This document shows positions 28,896-37,965 of a DNA stretch of 64,000 nucleotides, in pieces; within the stretch, counting starts at the first letter, position 1, and each line of letters starts with the position of its first letter. A program made the position numbers and the translations under genes. Location: positions 1,115,317-1,179,316 of the forward strand of contig NW_024468254.1 of NCBI RefSeq assembly GCF_002104995.1, written 5' to 3'. Source of the DNA: Linderina pennispora. Its lineage: Eukaryota; Kickxellomycota; Kickxellomycetes; Kickxellales; Kickxellaceae. The notes below the pieces were generated by a model, which made no database searches, had not been told where the DNA came from, and saw nothing but the letters and a program-made list of their open reading frames with translations.

Positions 28896-29283
28896 CACCG
28901 CAGATAGCCGGGGCCATGCTTTTGGCGGAGAGTGCCCACAAGCAGGAGGTAATGCGATAATGCCCTGTGGACGGTGCGCTCTGGGAGGGGGATCTCATGT
29001 GGCAATTCTGCTGGTGGTTCACTGCAACCATTTCCGTCAACCACGCTAGATTCGCTAGTTGGTATTTGTTGACTTAGCTCTTAAAAGTAAAAAATGAAAA
29101 TGGCAGTTGAACTGAACGCAACTCCACAAGCACAACTGCTGGTGATATAAATAAGGACCTAGAGCCTTAGCCTTGCAAAACGTCACAAAACATAGGATAT
29201 TTTCTGATGCATCACAATGGCATGTAAAAAATAGGAATCACAGGCACTTCGACTACTGGTGCCTCTGAGTACTTGGGCCAGCG
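28896..29283. other. Intergenic region up to the left inverted arm
   Basis: No gene seen. The sequence ends abruptly at the arm boundary, where the left flank stops resembling the right flank (the coding sequence of the Zn2Cys6 gene). Confidence 0.4.
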
Positions 29284-29315
29284 ACGCTGACGCTACACAG
29301 ACAAACGACTACTAA
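29284..29315 (+). pseudogene. Orphan 3' fragment of the Zn2Cys6 factor gene
   Basis: The first bases of the left arm encode ADATQTNDY and a stop, exactly the C-terminus of the Zn2Cys6 protein whose full gene straddles the right-arm border. Upstream of 29284 there is no continuation of that gene. This shows that the left arm was copied from the right-arm locus. Confidence 0.85.
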
Positions 29316-29578
29316 CCTGCTTAATTTATTTTCTCGCGTAATGAACATTCCACCACTCTTGCAGTTTTCTACTGGGTGTCATTGCCACGGTATTGGCATA
29401 GAAATGGGTGTGAAGCGCGGCAGCCTCTGCCTAATGCCGACAGCTGGTGTGGACGCCGCGGTCGGAGCCCAGATGCAAGGGAGACAATTGGGGATTTGCC
29501 ATTGGTACGAGATGGACTCTTTCGAGTACAGATTTTAAAAGGCGAGAATCAGAAATCGGCGGTTAACCGTCCTGAACG

Positions 29579-29652
29579 GCGTTCATGGTGTAGTCGGCTA
29601 TCACGTATGCTTCACACGCATAAGGTCTCCAGTTCGATCCTGGATGAACGCA
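29579..29652 (+). tRNA. tRNA-Val (CAC), left arm
   Basis: A 74-base cloverleaf: acceptor GCGTTCA/TGAACGC fully paired, D-stem GTGT...TCAC, anticodon stem TATGC/GCATA with loop TTCACAC (anticodon CAC), T-arm TCCAG-TTCGATC-CTGGA, and discriminator A. A TTTTTT terminator follows at about 29659. CCA is not encoded, as expected in eukaryotes. No intron. Confidence 0.95.
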
Positions 29653-30026
29653 ATGGTTCTTTTTTCTTGTTTTGCCACCAGCCGATCCGGCTCCTTTTTA
29701 CCCGGGATCGTTGGGGGCGCTAGTGGGGTTGACATCCCCGCAGACGTGTGCAACTGACACCTTGCCTCTGCCTACTTTTTTTTTCTCGATCGATTCTTCT
29801 TGAGGCCAGAAATGACAGCCCTGATGCCTGTGGCAGCCCTGACAACTATGTATGCCCCAACGTGTCAGGGCAGACATATATCGCCCGCATGTCTGCTATG
29901 TACACCGCCTGCTTTATAAGCTCGCACATGCGCAGCAACATTTGCCGGCTTTCGCAGTATCCACAACTACTATCTATCTCAGTTTCTTATTTCGTTCTTT
30001 TTTAGCGCCAGCACCACACAGCCACA
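29653..30026. promoter_or_regulatory. Promoter region of the microprotein gene, left arm
   Basis: Contains a T-rich tract (29770-29785) and a TATA box (TTTATAAG at 29913-29920) about 110 bases before the microprotein ATG. A pyrimidine-rich leader ends TTTTTTAG at 29998-30005 and could hide a leader intron. No other gene seen. The same sequence is present at 47315-47688. Confidence 0.45.
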
Positions 30027-30134
30027 ATGTACACCTGCCCTTGCTCAGGCTGCAGCCAGCTCTTCGACACCCCCATCAAGGTGATCGAACATGTGCGCAC
30101 AGCTCACTTTTACCCCGACATTAGCGAGTTCTGA
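30027..30134 (+). CDS. 35-residue C2H2 zinc-finger microprotein, left arm
   Basis: An ATG after a TATA box and leader opens a 35-codon frame ending in TGA. The protein starts MYTCPCSGCSQLFDTPIKV and has one classical C2H2 finger: Cys4, Cys9, then His22 and His27 (Cys-x4-Cys-x12-His-x4-His), with Phe13 and Ile20 in the hydrophobic-core positions. Nothing else is in the chain but a short acidic tail (PDISEF). A lone finger could bind a protein partner or act as a competitor of a larger factor. The frame is present in both arms. It could also be the last exon of a larger gene, but no upstream exon is apparent. Confidence 0.5.
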   Translation: MYTCPCSGCSQLFDTPIKVIEHVRTAHFYPDISEF

Positions 30135-30557
30135 CCAGCTCATATAGACGCCACATATAGACTTCCTCAATCTCTAGATACACACTTCATTCTCTAAATA
30201 TACAATTCAACTTTGCTCAGTAGACACACCATTAATCAGCCAGCACACCTACAGTCTAGAAACAGGTGTTTTGTTTGCATAACCACTGACTACTAAACAG
30301 CAACGGCCATGTCGGGTAGGAAAAAATCGGACCATGGTCGTCTGCCAGTCATGGTAATTGGCAGTGGGTCCACTGTGTTGACATTGGAGCTCTAGACTAC
30401 TCTTGTGCCGCCATGCCAACGCCCAAACCACATGAAATTGGATCCCAAGCTGGCCAGGCTATTTCATGTTCTTCACTCTGTCTTTCATATTACATTTACT
30501 CACTCTACATATAAACTCGTAACTATGCATTTGATCCCAAAGGTTAACACCACTCAC
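30135..30557. other. Downstream flank of the microprotein, no gene seen
   Basis: AT-rich, with repeated TATAGA/TCTAGA-type short motifs (30146-30200). It probably holds the 3' end of the microprotein transcript. Mirrored at 46784-47206. Confidence 0.35.
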
Positions 30558-30743
30558 TACACAATCTGAATCCGCAGAATTGTCTCCTTATTCAGTGGGC
30601 TCTGCAGCTACTTTGTCCAGTGCACCGTCGTCAGTATGATCATTGCCCGGACTACTGTCTTGCACATGGTCTTTCCAAAGTGCCCACTCAGCAAGAGCGT
30701 GTGGCTCATCAACACCACACTCGGCATATCTGAAAACCAGCCA
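30558..30743 (+). pseudogene. Decayed 7TM-receptor fragment, left arm
   Basis: The plus frame reads YTI-stop-IRRIVSLF, YFVQCTVVSMIIARTTVLHM and VFPKCPLSKSVWLINT. This lines up with YYTIRIRRITSSFNEFR, YLAQCIIAFLLIAETTALHI and AFPRYPLNKTVRVVNT of the intact 7TM gene 0.8 kb downstream. A TGA at 30567-30569 interrupts it and both ends are missing, so only the region around helices 5-7 survives. Confidence 0.7.
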
Positions 30744-31337
30744 GGTATGAGATCGCAGCCTCCAGCTCTTTGGGATGGAGGAGTGGCACCATGGCCCCAT
30801 GAAAACTGCCCACGAACAGCCGCAGCGAGAGCCTGCTGTCCTCTTGTCTCTGCTGACTCAACCTCTGGCCACAACTTTTGACACGGATTCCGATAGAGCT
30901 TCCGTCGATGTAGATCATGGCGTAGCACACAGATGGTCTTGGTCCTGGTCCAATACTGGCGCACGGATACGCAAAAACAAAAGCAAACCGATTTGCAATG
31001 CGCATTGCACCTCCTATCGCCGGAAGACCACCGCTTGCAGATGAGGCACCTGTATGCTGCCTGCAACACCGCCAGGCTGTGCATAAGCTCATGCGACTTC
31101 ATGTGCAACTGCAATATTGCAGTGTCGCATTGATTTCTGCGGTCCGCTAAGGCTGCCTGCCACTTTGGGGAGAGATAGGCAGGACCGTGCAGCACCTTGG
31201 GAGCGCCTGCCATCGGCTCTTTATTAAACTGCTGCTGCCCCTCTCCTTTGCACAGTCCCTAGCTCCCTAACCCCTGCCCACTAGTCTTGTTACATTTTAT
31301 TGCTCCTCTATGCCATTCTTGAAGAGCGGGATATACC
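30744..31337. other. Unassigned sequence between 7TM fragment and 7TM gene, left arm
   Basis: A minus-strand frame (ATG at 31213, 201 codons, identical in both arms) runs over the 7TM fragment on the other strand. Its composition (many Cys, Arg, Trp) does not look like a conserved protein, so I do not call it. Mirrored at 46004-46597. Confidence 0.3.
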
Positions 31338-32395
31338 ATGGGCCACGGCTATCTGACGAACAGCGGATACAGGTAGGGGTCGGCAGAGCCATGCATGGAA
31401 ATGAACGGAGGTGCAGGCATCTTATCTGAGGAAACCTTTGCCTGTTTCTGTAGACGGCCACTGCATTAAGGCTGCACCTGGATCCTGTGGGCAGCGGAGA
31501 TAGAGCTATCATTATCGCCGGAATATGCTGTTACAGCCTGACTCTCTTGCTGGTGCTGTATTGCTGGCTCAATTACAGCTACCACCCTATCCGGGCAAAG
31601 AATGTGCGGCTTGCCACAGTCATGTACATCACAGGCCTGCTCTGGTTTGTGGCAGACTTGCCAACAAACGGCCACGTCAATATTGTCGGCTCCTGGACGA
31701 TATGCAAGCTGTGGGCAATCTGGGGCCGTGCGGCATTGGTATACGTGTCATCGTGCTGTATTCTAATGCGTGCATATGCGCTTGACCTGGTATTCAATCG
31801 CAAGCAGCCATATCGTGGGTGGGCGGTCCTTGTGCCTATCATCATCATCGCAGTGGTTGTTCTCTCCTACTGCATCACGGGCCAGCTAGTTAGTGACGAC
31901 CTGACAGTCGCATTCATTCCGTCGCTGCAGCTCTGCTACTACAGCGATGCCTTCCGGTATGCAAGTCTGTCGATTGTGTGGCTGGTCTGGCTAGTTATTC
32001 TGTACTACACCATTCGGATTCGCAGAATCACATCCTCGTTCAACGAGTTCCGCAACTACCTTGCGCAGTGCATCATTGCATTCCTGCTCATTGCCGAGAC
32101 CACGGCACTGCACATTGCATTCCCGAGGTACCCGCTTAACAAGACTGTTCGTGTTGTGAACACGGCGTTCGACATATTCATCAGCAGTGCCTGTATCTGG
32201 ATTGTCCTCGCGTACCCAGCATACAAATGCCTGTTCGATCGTGGGGAGTACCTCAACCAGTGGCTCTGGAAGCTGCGGGATGACGGGCTCCAGAAGGCGT
32301 ACGGGGTGGAATCGAACGAGACGTACCTGGTTGGACAGATACAGTTTTCCTCGACTGCCCAACTGCACTCTGACTACAAGCGGCAGCTTTTGTGA
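31338..32395 (+). CDS. 7TM receptor-like membrane protein, two exons, left arm
   Basis: A long frame from 31487 starts with GTG and lacks an ATG. Splicing solves this: exon 1 at 31338-31372 (MGHGYLTNSGY), a 98-base GT-AG intron (31373-31470), exon 2 from 31471 entering as LHLDPVGSGDRAI. The junction aligns with ADPIGPSDMAI in the intronless paralogue at 43121, which supports it. The product has 319 residues with seven hydrophobic helices. Conserved segments include IRAKNVRLATVMYITGLLWF, SSFNEFRNYLAQCIIAF and CLFDRGEYLNQWLWKLRDDG, then a short cytosolic tail. The layout is GPCR-like; no RGS or other signalling domain is attached. Ligand unknown. The splice model is inference. Confidence 0.75.
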
Positions 32396-32839
32396 GTCGC
32401 AACTATAAATATATGCTGTACATGTTTTATAGAGAGCATGATCCAGCCCAATGAGGGACATTGCGATTGGAAATAGGCAGGTGCGATCAATCAGTTCATC
32501 TCACTTACCCTTTCGGGTATTCTGTGACAACATGTGTTCATACAAAGTCCACAGGTTTCATATGGCAATGCAGTGTTGGGTCAGTGCACAGGTCGCTCAG
32601 GGATATCATCTAGTCACACAGGAGATAGATTCCCAAATAAAACCTGGCGATTGAGGCTGTCTGATCTCTAGCATGTCGCTGATATCAAGCACAGCACACA
32701 GCGTGAATGTTTGGGAGACGTATCCTGATGAGAGCGCCGTTGAGAGCGGCATAGCCACTGTGTGTATATAATAGGTAGCTATTATTTTCTTCAAATTCTA
32801 ACGAACTGGCGCGGACAATAGCTTGGACTGTGTCTTTCT
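32396..32839. other. Intergenic between 7TM gene and tRNA-Phe, left arm
   Basis: No gene seen; an AT-rich 3' flank follows the 7TM stop (ATAAATATATG near 32405). Mirrored at 44502-44945. Confidence 0.35.
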
Positions 32840-32912
32840 GGGGCTTTAGCTCATCTGGGAGAGCGTATGACTGAAGTTCATAAGGCACCGTGTTCGATCC
32901 ACGGAAGCCCCA
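32840..32912 (+). tRNA. tRNA-Phe (GAA), left arm
   Basis: A 73-base cloverleaf: acceptor GGGGCTT/AAGCCCC, TA, D-arm GCTC...GAGC, anticodon stem TATGA/TCATA with loop CTGAAGT (anticodon GAA), T-arm CCGTG-TTCGATC-CACGG, discriminator A. The inverted-repeat identity ends four bases after the tRNA, but a T-rich terminator (TTTCTTTTT) is still present beyond the border. No intron. Confidence 0.95.
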
Positions 32913-32938
32913 CTAGCATTTCTTTTTATTTTTTGCAA

Positions 32939-33382
32939 CTAGAAACAGCAATCGCACTCGAAGGGGCACAGATCGGTATCGCCCTCACCCTCACCAATGT
33001 GCAGATCGTCCATGTAAAAGACGCGCATGCCGTCGTCTGTATATTTTGAGTTGGCTCCACGCGAGTCGCCGAAGAGGTCGTCCGCCGGTTTTTTCTGATG
33101 AGGCACTATCGGCTTTGCTGTAGCAGAGGCATCCACGACCTGGACAGCCTTCTTCTTCTTATCCTTTACGACGGGTGCCAGTGTGGGTTCGGTTGGCTTG
33201 GCCGGAACAGTAGCTGCTTCAGCAACAGCAGGCTTCGACGAAAAAATATCGTCGATGTCATCGGCAGCCTTGGCTTTTGCAGCCTGCACCTTTGTCTTAG
33301 CCGCTACTGCCTTCACAGCCGCCTTGACTGGCGTCTTTTTCGAGGGCTTTGTAACCTTGCCTCCTGCTTCCCGCTTGACCAT
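32939..33382 (-). CDS. DUF1764-family protein
   Basis: Small conserved eukaryotic protein of unknown function. The 147 residues have a Lys/Ala/Val-rich basic first half (nuclear- or nucleolar-like composition). The diagnostic C-terminus is YTDDGMRVFYMDDLHIGEGE, then GDTDLCPFECDCCF. The family ends with this G-D-T-x-L-C-P-F-x-C-D-C-C-F motif, whose four Cys probably bind metal. Its stop lies only 22 bases from the border of the left inverted arm and 26 bases from the tRNA-Phe, so its 3' UTR must cross the tRNA gene antisense. It shares a 239-base divergent promoter with the HMG-box gene. Confidence 0.88.
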   Translation of the reverse strand: MVKREAGGKVTKPSKKTPVKAAVKAVAAKTKVQAAKAKAADDIDDIFSSKPAVAEAATVPAKPTEPTLAPVVKDKKKKAVQVVDASATAKPIVPHQKKPADDLFGDSRGANSKYTDDGMRVFYMDDLHIGEGEGDTDLCPFECDCCF

Positions 33383-33621
33383 GTTTAGTGTGTGAAATGT
33401 GTCAAATAACTTGAATATTGGCTGAAGCGTGTCAAAAAATAGACGTGTGCTGGCGCTCGTTTTTTGCTACGAAAAATTTTCAAGCAAGGCCGATCCTGCA
33501 CACGTGACTAAATTGCTGCGTGTGTCTGGCCTAGCATGCAGGTTTTCTGCAGCAACGCGTGTTTCTTCTTCGCAATTTACTCTTGCACATAACTTTTTTA
33601 TTAACAAACTGCTCTCTAGTC

Positions 33622-34515
33622 ATGTTCTGTAACCTCATTTCCTCGCGTGTGGTCTCGTTCGTTCCGTCAGTGCGCGCATTCAGCCAGTCGGCCCTTTGGC
33701 AGCAACCTGGCGCTAGTGCGACGCGTTCTGGAGCTAAGAAGGCTGTGAAGAAGCCCGCGAAGAAAACTGCGAAGAAGCCCGCAAAGAAGGAGCCCAGGCC
33801 GCCGTCCAAGGCCGCAATTCTGGAGAGTAAGTAATTTGTTCAAACTCCGAGATTAAGAGCCTGCGTAATGTGCACTGAGAGCGCACCCCTGTTTCAATCA
33901 GGTGACTGATATGCTACCGCCCATGTAGAGCAGCTCAGCTCGAAGAAGGCACTGGTGAAGCTGCCCAAGGGCCCAGCGCGCATGTTTGCTATCTTCATCA
34001 ACGAAGTGACGGCTGACCTGAAGAAGGACCAGTCCAACGTTGTGAACATAGCCGAGATCACCCGCGTGGCGTCGCAGAGATGGCGGGCACTGAGCGATGC
34101 TGAAAAGCAGAAATACCAAGTCCAGCAGACCGAGTTGAAGAAGAAGTACGAGCAGGAGCTGCGCCAATGGTGGGCTACAGTGGACCGCAAACTGGTTGAC
34201 CTTGAGAACAAGCGCCGCCGCCGTATCAACGCAGCGGTAGCCAAGGAGGGCAAGGGGTCGCGGATGACTCTGCTTAAGGACCCGTTCGCACCTAAGCGCC
34301 CGCCAACGTCATACATCGTGTATGCTTCTGAGAAGTTGTCGCAGTCACTGCCTGTCCAGGGGATCACTGAAATGAGCGCCCAGGCAAAGACGGTGGCGGC
34401 CCAGTGGAGGTCGCTGTCTGATGCAGAGAAGGCGCCGTATGTGCTGCGGGCCAAGGAGGCCAAGGCCAAGTTCGACAAGGAGCTGGCAGCGTACAACGCC
34501 AAGATCGGCGCTTAG
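33622..34515 (+). CDS. ABF2: Mitochondrial HMG-box protein, Abf2/TFAM-like (two exons)
   Basis: Mitochondrial DNA-packaging protein with two HMG boxes. Exon 1 runs from the ATG at 33622 to 33826, a 102-base GT-AG intron follows (GTAAGT ... ATGTAG), and exon 2 is 33929-34515, giving 263 residues; the joined frame is consistent. The N-terminus (MFCNLISSRVVSFVPSVRAF) is Arg-bearing, Ser-rich and free of acids, like a mitochondrial presequence. A Lys/Pro/Ala linker (AKKAVKKPAKKTAKKPAKK) follows. Box A contains KGPARMFAIFINEV and SQRWRALSDAEKQKYQ. Box B contains PKRPPTSYIVYASE and QWRSLSDAEKAPYV. The Abf2/TFAM role is inferred from presequence plus two boxes. No other gene in this window needed a coding intron with such clear signals. 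Confidence 0.85.
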
Positions 34516-35386
34516 GCCCGAGCTTTTGCCTTCCCATGGAGCGTGCCACGTATGCTGCTGCATGAGGTCATTGCTAATCATCCTACCCCTTCCTTCCTGA
34601 TTATACTTTTCCGTATCAAATGCAATCACCTTCAATCTCTACTGCAGGTAGGCTGGGCCCCCATTGTGACGTGCAGTGCGATTCTGTGGCTTCGGCATTT
34701 CCGAGTTTGCGACTACATCGATAAGAGCTGGGCGGGCAAAAACGCAGTGCATGGCGTAGTACTATCCAGCACGGTAGGCTCTGGAGGCGGGAAACTATTT
34801 TGTGCGAACCGCATCACGGGTGATCTCTGGTCTCTGATTGGCTGCAGTTCACGTGGCACAGGGGAAACACCACTATAATTGGCTGGTGGTCATTCAGCGG
34901 CAGGTGCGCAAATTGGCATTTTGTTCCCACACGCTCTGCCCAGCTACATGCGTGTGTGTGCGGCTGGCACGACTGTGATGTGCCCATCCCTGAAAAGTAT
35001 AAAAGGGGGGTAGCCTGCCCGCTCCAAACCTCGTTTCATCGCAAAACACAGCAGCGCAGCATCTCTCTTCATATTTCTTTTGAAACGGTAAGTCTGTCGT
35101 CAGTTCCTTCCCCCCTCTGCCGAGCATCTTCCCCGCCAACCAGGTCGCAACGTATCGGTCCATTTATTTTTCTGGTCGCAACTTCCGACAAGCCGGCACG
35201 GTCTTCTGTCCCCAACAAAAGCGTTATTGAGTCCTGCCTAAACAAACACTAGCAGCCGTCTACTACAAGAAGCCCAATACTTAAAAACCGTCTCTCCCTC
35301 CCAGCTAGACATCCGGTATCCAAGAAACTCAAGCACACCTCTTTCTTTCTCTGAACTCTACCCATCCACTGAATTCTTCACATATA
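34516..35386. promoter_or_regulatory. Arginase promoter and leader with probable 5'-UTR intron
   Basis: A TATA box (TATAAAA at 34998-35004) lies 380 bases before the arginase ATG. GTAAGT at 35088-35093 is a good splice donor, and CACTAG (35247-35252) or CCCAG (35300-35304) are possible acceptors, so the long leader probably contains an intron. No coding sequence seen. Confidence 0.55.
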
Positions 35387-36370
35387 ATGGCTCCTGTCGA
35401 CTACAACACCACTGATGCCAGCCTGATGGCTGCGCGCACCAAGTTCCTCAAGAACCCCAAGACCGTGGGCATCACATGCGTGCCGTTCAGCGGCGGGCAG
35501 CCCAAGGGCGGCGTCGACGACGGACCTGTCGAAATGATGCGCTTTGGCGTTCTCGACCAGATCCAGGACATGGGCTACAACATCGAGCTCAGCGATGGCA
35601 TGGACAAGTACCAGACCATGAAGCCGGCCGATGATCCGCCTATCGGCAAGATGAAGAACCCACGCTATGTGTCGATGGCTGCACGCCGCGTCGCCGAGCA
35701 GGTGCGCGCCCAGTGCGAGAAGGGCAACATTGCTGTGACTCTGGGCGGCGACCACTCGATCGGCATGGGCACCCTGGTGGGCAGCTCGTCGGTGTATGGC
35801 GATGATCTGTGCGTGATCTGGGTCGATGCGCACGCGGACATCAACACACCTGACACGACGGAGTCTGGCAACCTGCATGGCTGCCCGCTGTCATTTGTCC
35901 TCGGCATCTGCGATGCTGAGAGTCCGTTTGACTGGATCAAGCCGTGCATCCGTAAGGACCGCCTCGTCTACATTGGCCTGCGCGACGTCGATGCTACTGA
36001 GAAGGCAATTCTGCGCAAGCACAACATCAAGGCCTTCAGCATGCACGATGTCGACCGTCACGGTATCGGCAAGGTCGTCGAGATGGCGCTGGACCACGTC
36101 AACAAGGACCGGACGCTGCCGGTACACATGAGCTTCGACGTCGATGCCCTCGACCCGTCGGTTGCGCCTGCTACGGGAACCCCCGTGCGCGGCGGCCTGA
36201 CCTTCCGTGAGGGCCATTATATCTGCGAAGCTGTCGCCGAGACCGGATGCCTGGTGTCCCTTGATCTTGTCGAGGTCAACCCTGCGCTGGGCGACCCCGA
36301 GTCCCTGCGCCAGACGGTGGCCGTTGGCTGCTCGCTCGTTCGGTGTTCGCTTGGTGAATCGCTTCTCTGA
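35387..36370 (+). CDS. CAR1: Arginase
   Basis: Hydrolyses L-arginine to ornithine and urea with a binuclear manganese centre. The 327 residues cover the whole ureohydrolase fold. Metal ligands are visible: the His of LGGDHSIGMGT (about 122-132), the two Asp and the His of WVDAHADINTP, and the two Asp of SFDVDALDP. The substrate-shaping segment GNLHGCPLSF and the ending SLDLVEVNP are typical of eukaryotic arginases. The length matches the family. There is no mitochondrial presequence, so it is probably cytosolic, feeding urea and ornithine metabolism. A strong TATA box and long leader suggest regulated expression. Confidence 0.96.
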   Translation: MAPVDYNTTDASLMAARTKFLKNPKTVGITCVPFSGGQPKGGVDDGPVEMMRFGVLDQIQDMGYNIELSDGMDKYQTMKPADDPPIGKMKNPRYVSMAARRVAEQVRAQCEKGNIAVTLGGDHSIGMGTLVGSSSVYGDDLCVIWVDAHADINTPDTTESGNLHGCPLSFVLGICDAESPFDWIKPCIRKDRLVYIGLRDVDATEKAILRKHNIKAFSMHDVDRHGIGKVVEMALDHVNKDRTLPVHMSFDVDALDPSVAPATGTPVRGGLTFREGHYICEAVAETGCLVSLDLVEVNPALGDPESLRQTVAVGCSLVRCSLGESLL

Positions 36371-36931
36371 GTTGGCAAATTTTTCTCCGCTCCTCCTAAA
36401 CCCCCAAGTGCATTAAACGTAATATACTCCTACCTCTCCTATCTGCGCCTAGCGCATGTGAATGGCACTGCTGGACTGGCATAAATTGCCCAGGTCACCT
36501 GCGGCAAGCACACTGCTTTTTTGACGCCTGCAGAGCGACAGATCATGCTGGGCCTATGTCAGAGGTGCAGTTGTCACGAGAAGTAAAATGTGTCTAGGCG
36601 CTCATGCTTCTCAGGTTGTTTTGTGCCGCTGGCTTGTGCATTCCCCGAGCCATTTGGCGTTACGTGGCTTTCATGTACTGTTGGCGCACCCGTTTCAAAA
36701 TGGCTGACATGTTGCTCGCTGAGATGCTCTTGAAGGGCTAGTATTACTGTGATCACCCAGAAGTAATTAGTGCTTTAATGCAACTAACCCCACTTTGAGT
36801 AAACAGCTTGGCTCTTTACTCCCTTTTCATTTTCTTTTATTCGCATTTCTTCGCATTGATATTCACCAATTGACTTACCTTCACTGGCCTATTTTTGTTG
36901 CATTTCGTTGTTTTATTTTATTTACTTCAAG
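36371..36931. other. Intergenic, no assigned gene
   Basis: 3' flank of arginase. A minus-strand frame from about 36765 to 36574 reads like a membrane helix plus polar tail (YFWVITVILALQEHLSEQH) but has no ATG and no upstream continuation that I can find. I do not call it. Confidence 0.3.
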
Positions 36932-37965
36932 ATGAGCTACTATACCGCCGAAACGTTTTTCACGCAGGTGGCGTCTGGCGCTTCTCTCGCCCCAGGAAAT
37001 TTGGTGCGCCTCAAAAACGCCATGGGTAGGTGCTCTGCTGCAGCAGTAAGTGATAGTGCACCTGTAGAGTTGATATAAGCTCTGGGATAATCTCAACGAT
37101 TCAACGAAGCGCTCTCTTCAACAAACACTCCAATCTACTGCAGAAACGGTATGCACTACATAATTTTGTTTGCCTATGTAGATATGGTAGGGTTATTCCT
37201 ATACCACCATTGATGCTTGGTATACTAATATTATATATTGAGGATATATAGGGCACCTCCATGGATAATGCTTCGAGGAACAAGCGTTGCAAAACTGTCC
37301 AGTTCATGTCCAAAAAATGTACGTCTGAAGGCGAGTTGCGCAAATCCATCAGCTGCAAATCAGGAGCACTTGCCCAGAGACGCAGGAAGATGGGGGAAGT
37401 GCTTTCTGCTGACATGCTGACGTGTGCGCTGGACGAGCTTCTCGCCGAAATCGATAGACCAACCCTATTTGATAGAATCAGCAACTCGTTGGTTGACGAC
37501 GTGCTGGATAACTTCAAGGCGAACTCTGCACGAAATGAGATGCCGCTTGCTTGCCGATGGTCTGGAGTCGCTATTGTTAGTGATCTTCAAGCAAATCTAC
37601 CAGAGGCTTTCGTCAAAAGCGATCAGTCTGAAGGATACCATGGATAAAACGTGGCATCGAGATAGTGACGCAACTCGCTGATTGAAGCCCGGGAACTCTG
37701 GATGGCAAATGAAGACATATTTCTGAAGCTCCTCTCGGCGGGCTGCCCCAAGCTTTTGAAGTCGATGCCTCGCAAGATGTATCTGCTTCTTTTCTCAGTC
37801 GAAAAGCCGTCTGATACTGGGCTCGATGAGAGACTTCCAGACAAGAGAATGGAAAACTTCCACACCTACAACTGGGTCGACACTTTCGAAGAGCTTCTCG
37901 GAGAGGATGCTCATAGCTACGAGGGCTTCATGGGGCTGAAGAGTTTCTATGAGAGGAATTAAACT
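36932..37965 (+). pseudogene. Decayed or unresolved multi-exon gene, family unknown
   Basis: An ATG at 36932 starts MSYYTAETFFTQVASG and reaches a good donor (ATGG then GTAGGT) at 37025. After an AT-rich gap, a frame from 37261 reads like protein (MGEVLSADMLTCALDELLAE, LFDRISNSLVDDVLDNF). The protein-like sense then shifts frame near 37545 (LESLLLVIFKQIYQRLSSKA) and returns to the first frame near 37670 (LIEARELWMANEDIFLKLLS), ending at 37962. Three stops lie in the first frame at 37645-37667. Two compensating shifts suggest a pseudogene; tiny introns are possible. The product would be a helical, soluble protein. I do not recognise the family. Confidence 0.45.

Larger units (their letters stand above)
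29284..32916 (+). repeat. Left arm of a 3633-bp inverted repeat
   Basis: Each position x here pairs with 77341 - x in the right arm. I compared both ends base by base. Every translated frame within the arms is identical in the two copies, with a constant coordinate sum, so there are no indels and I found no substitutions. Identity stops at 29283/29284 outside and at 32916/32917 inside. Contents in order: ten orphan codons of a Zn2Cys6 gene, tRNA-Val, microprotein, 7TM fragment, intact 7TM gene, tRNA-Phe. Confidence 0.97.

Noticed and set aside
30608..31213. A 201-codon minus frame in the arms (ATG at 31213)
   Set aside because: It runs antisense to the 7TM fragment, has an odd Cys/Arg/Trp-rich composition and no recognisable domain. 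Identity between arms is explained by the repeat itself.
32685..32888. A 67-codon minus frame over the tRNA-Phe in the left arm, plus on the right
   Set aside because: It reads through a tRNA gene and has no other support.
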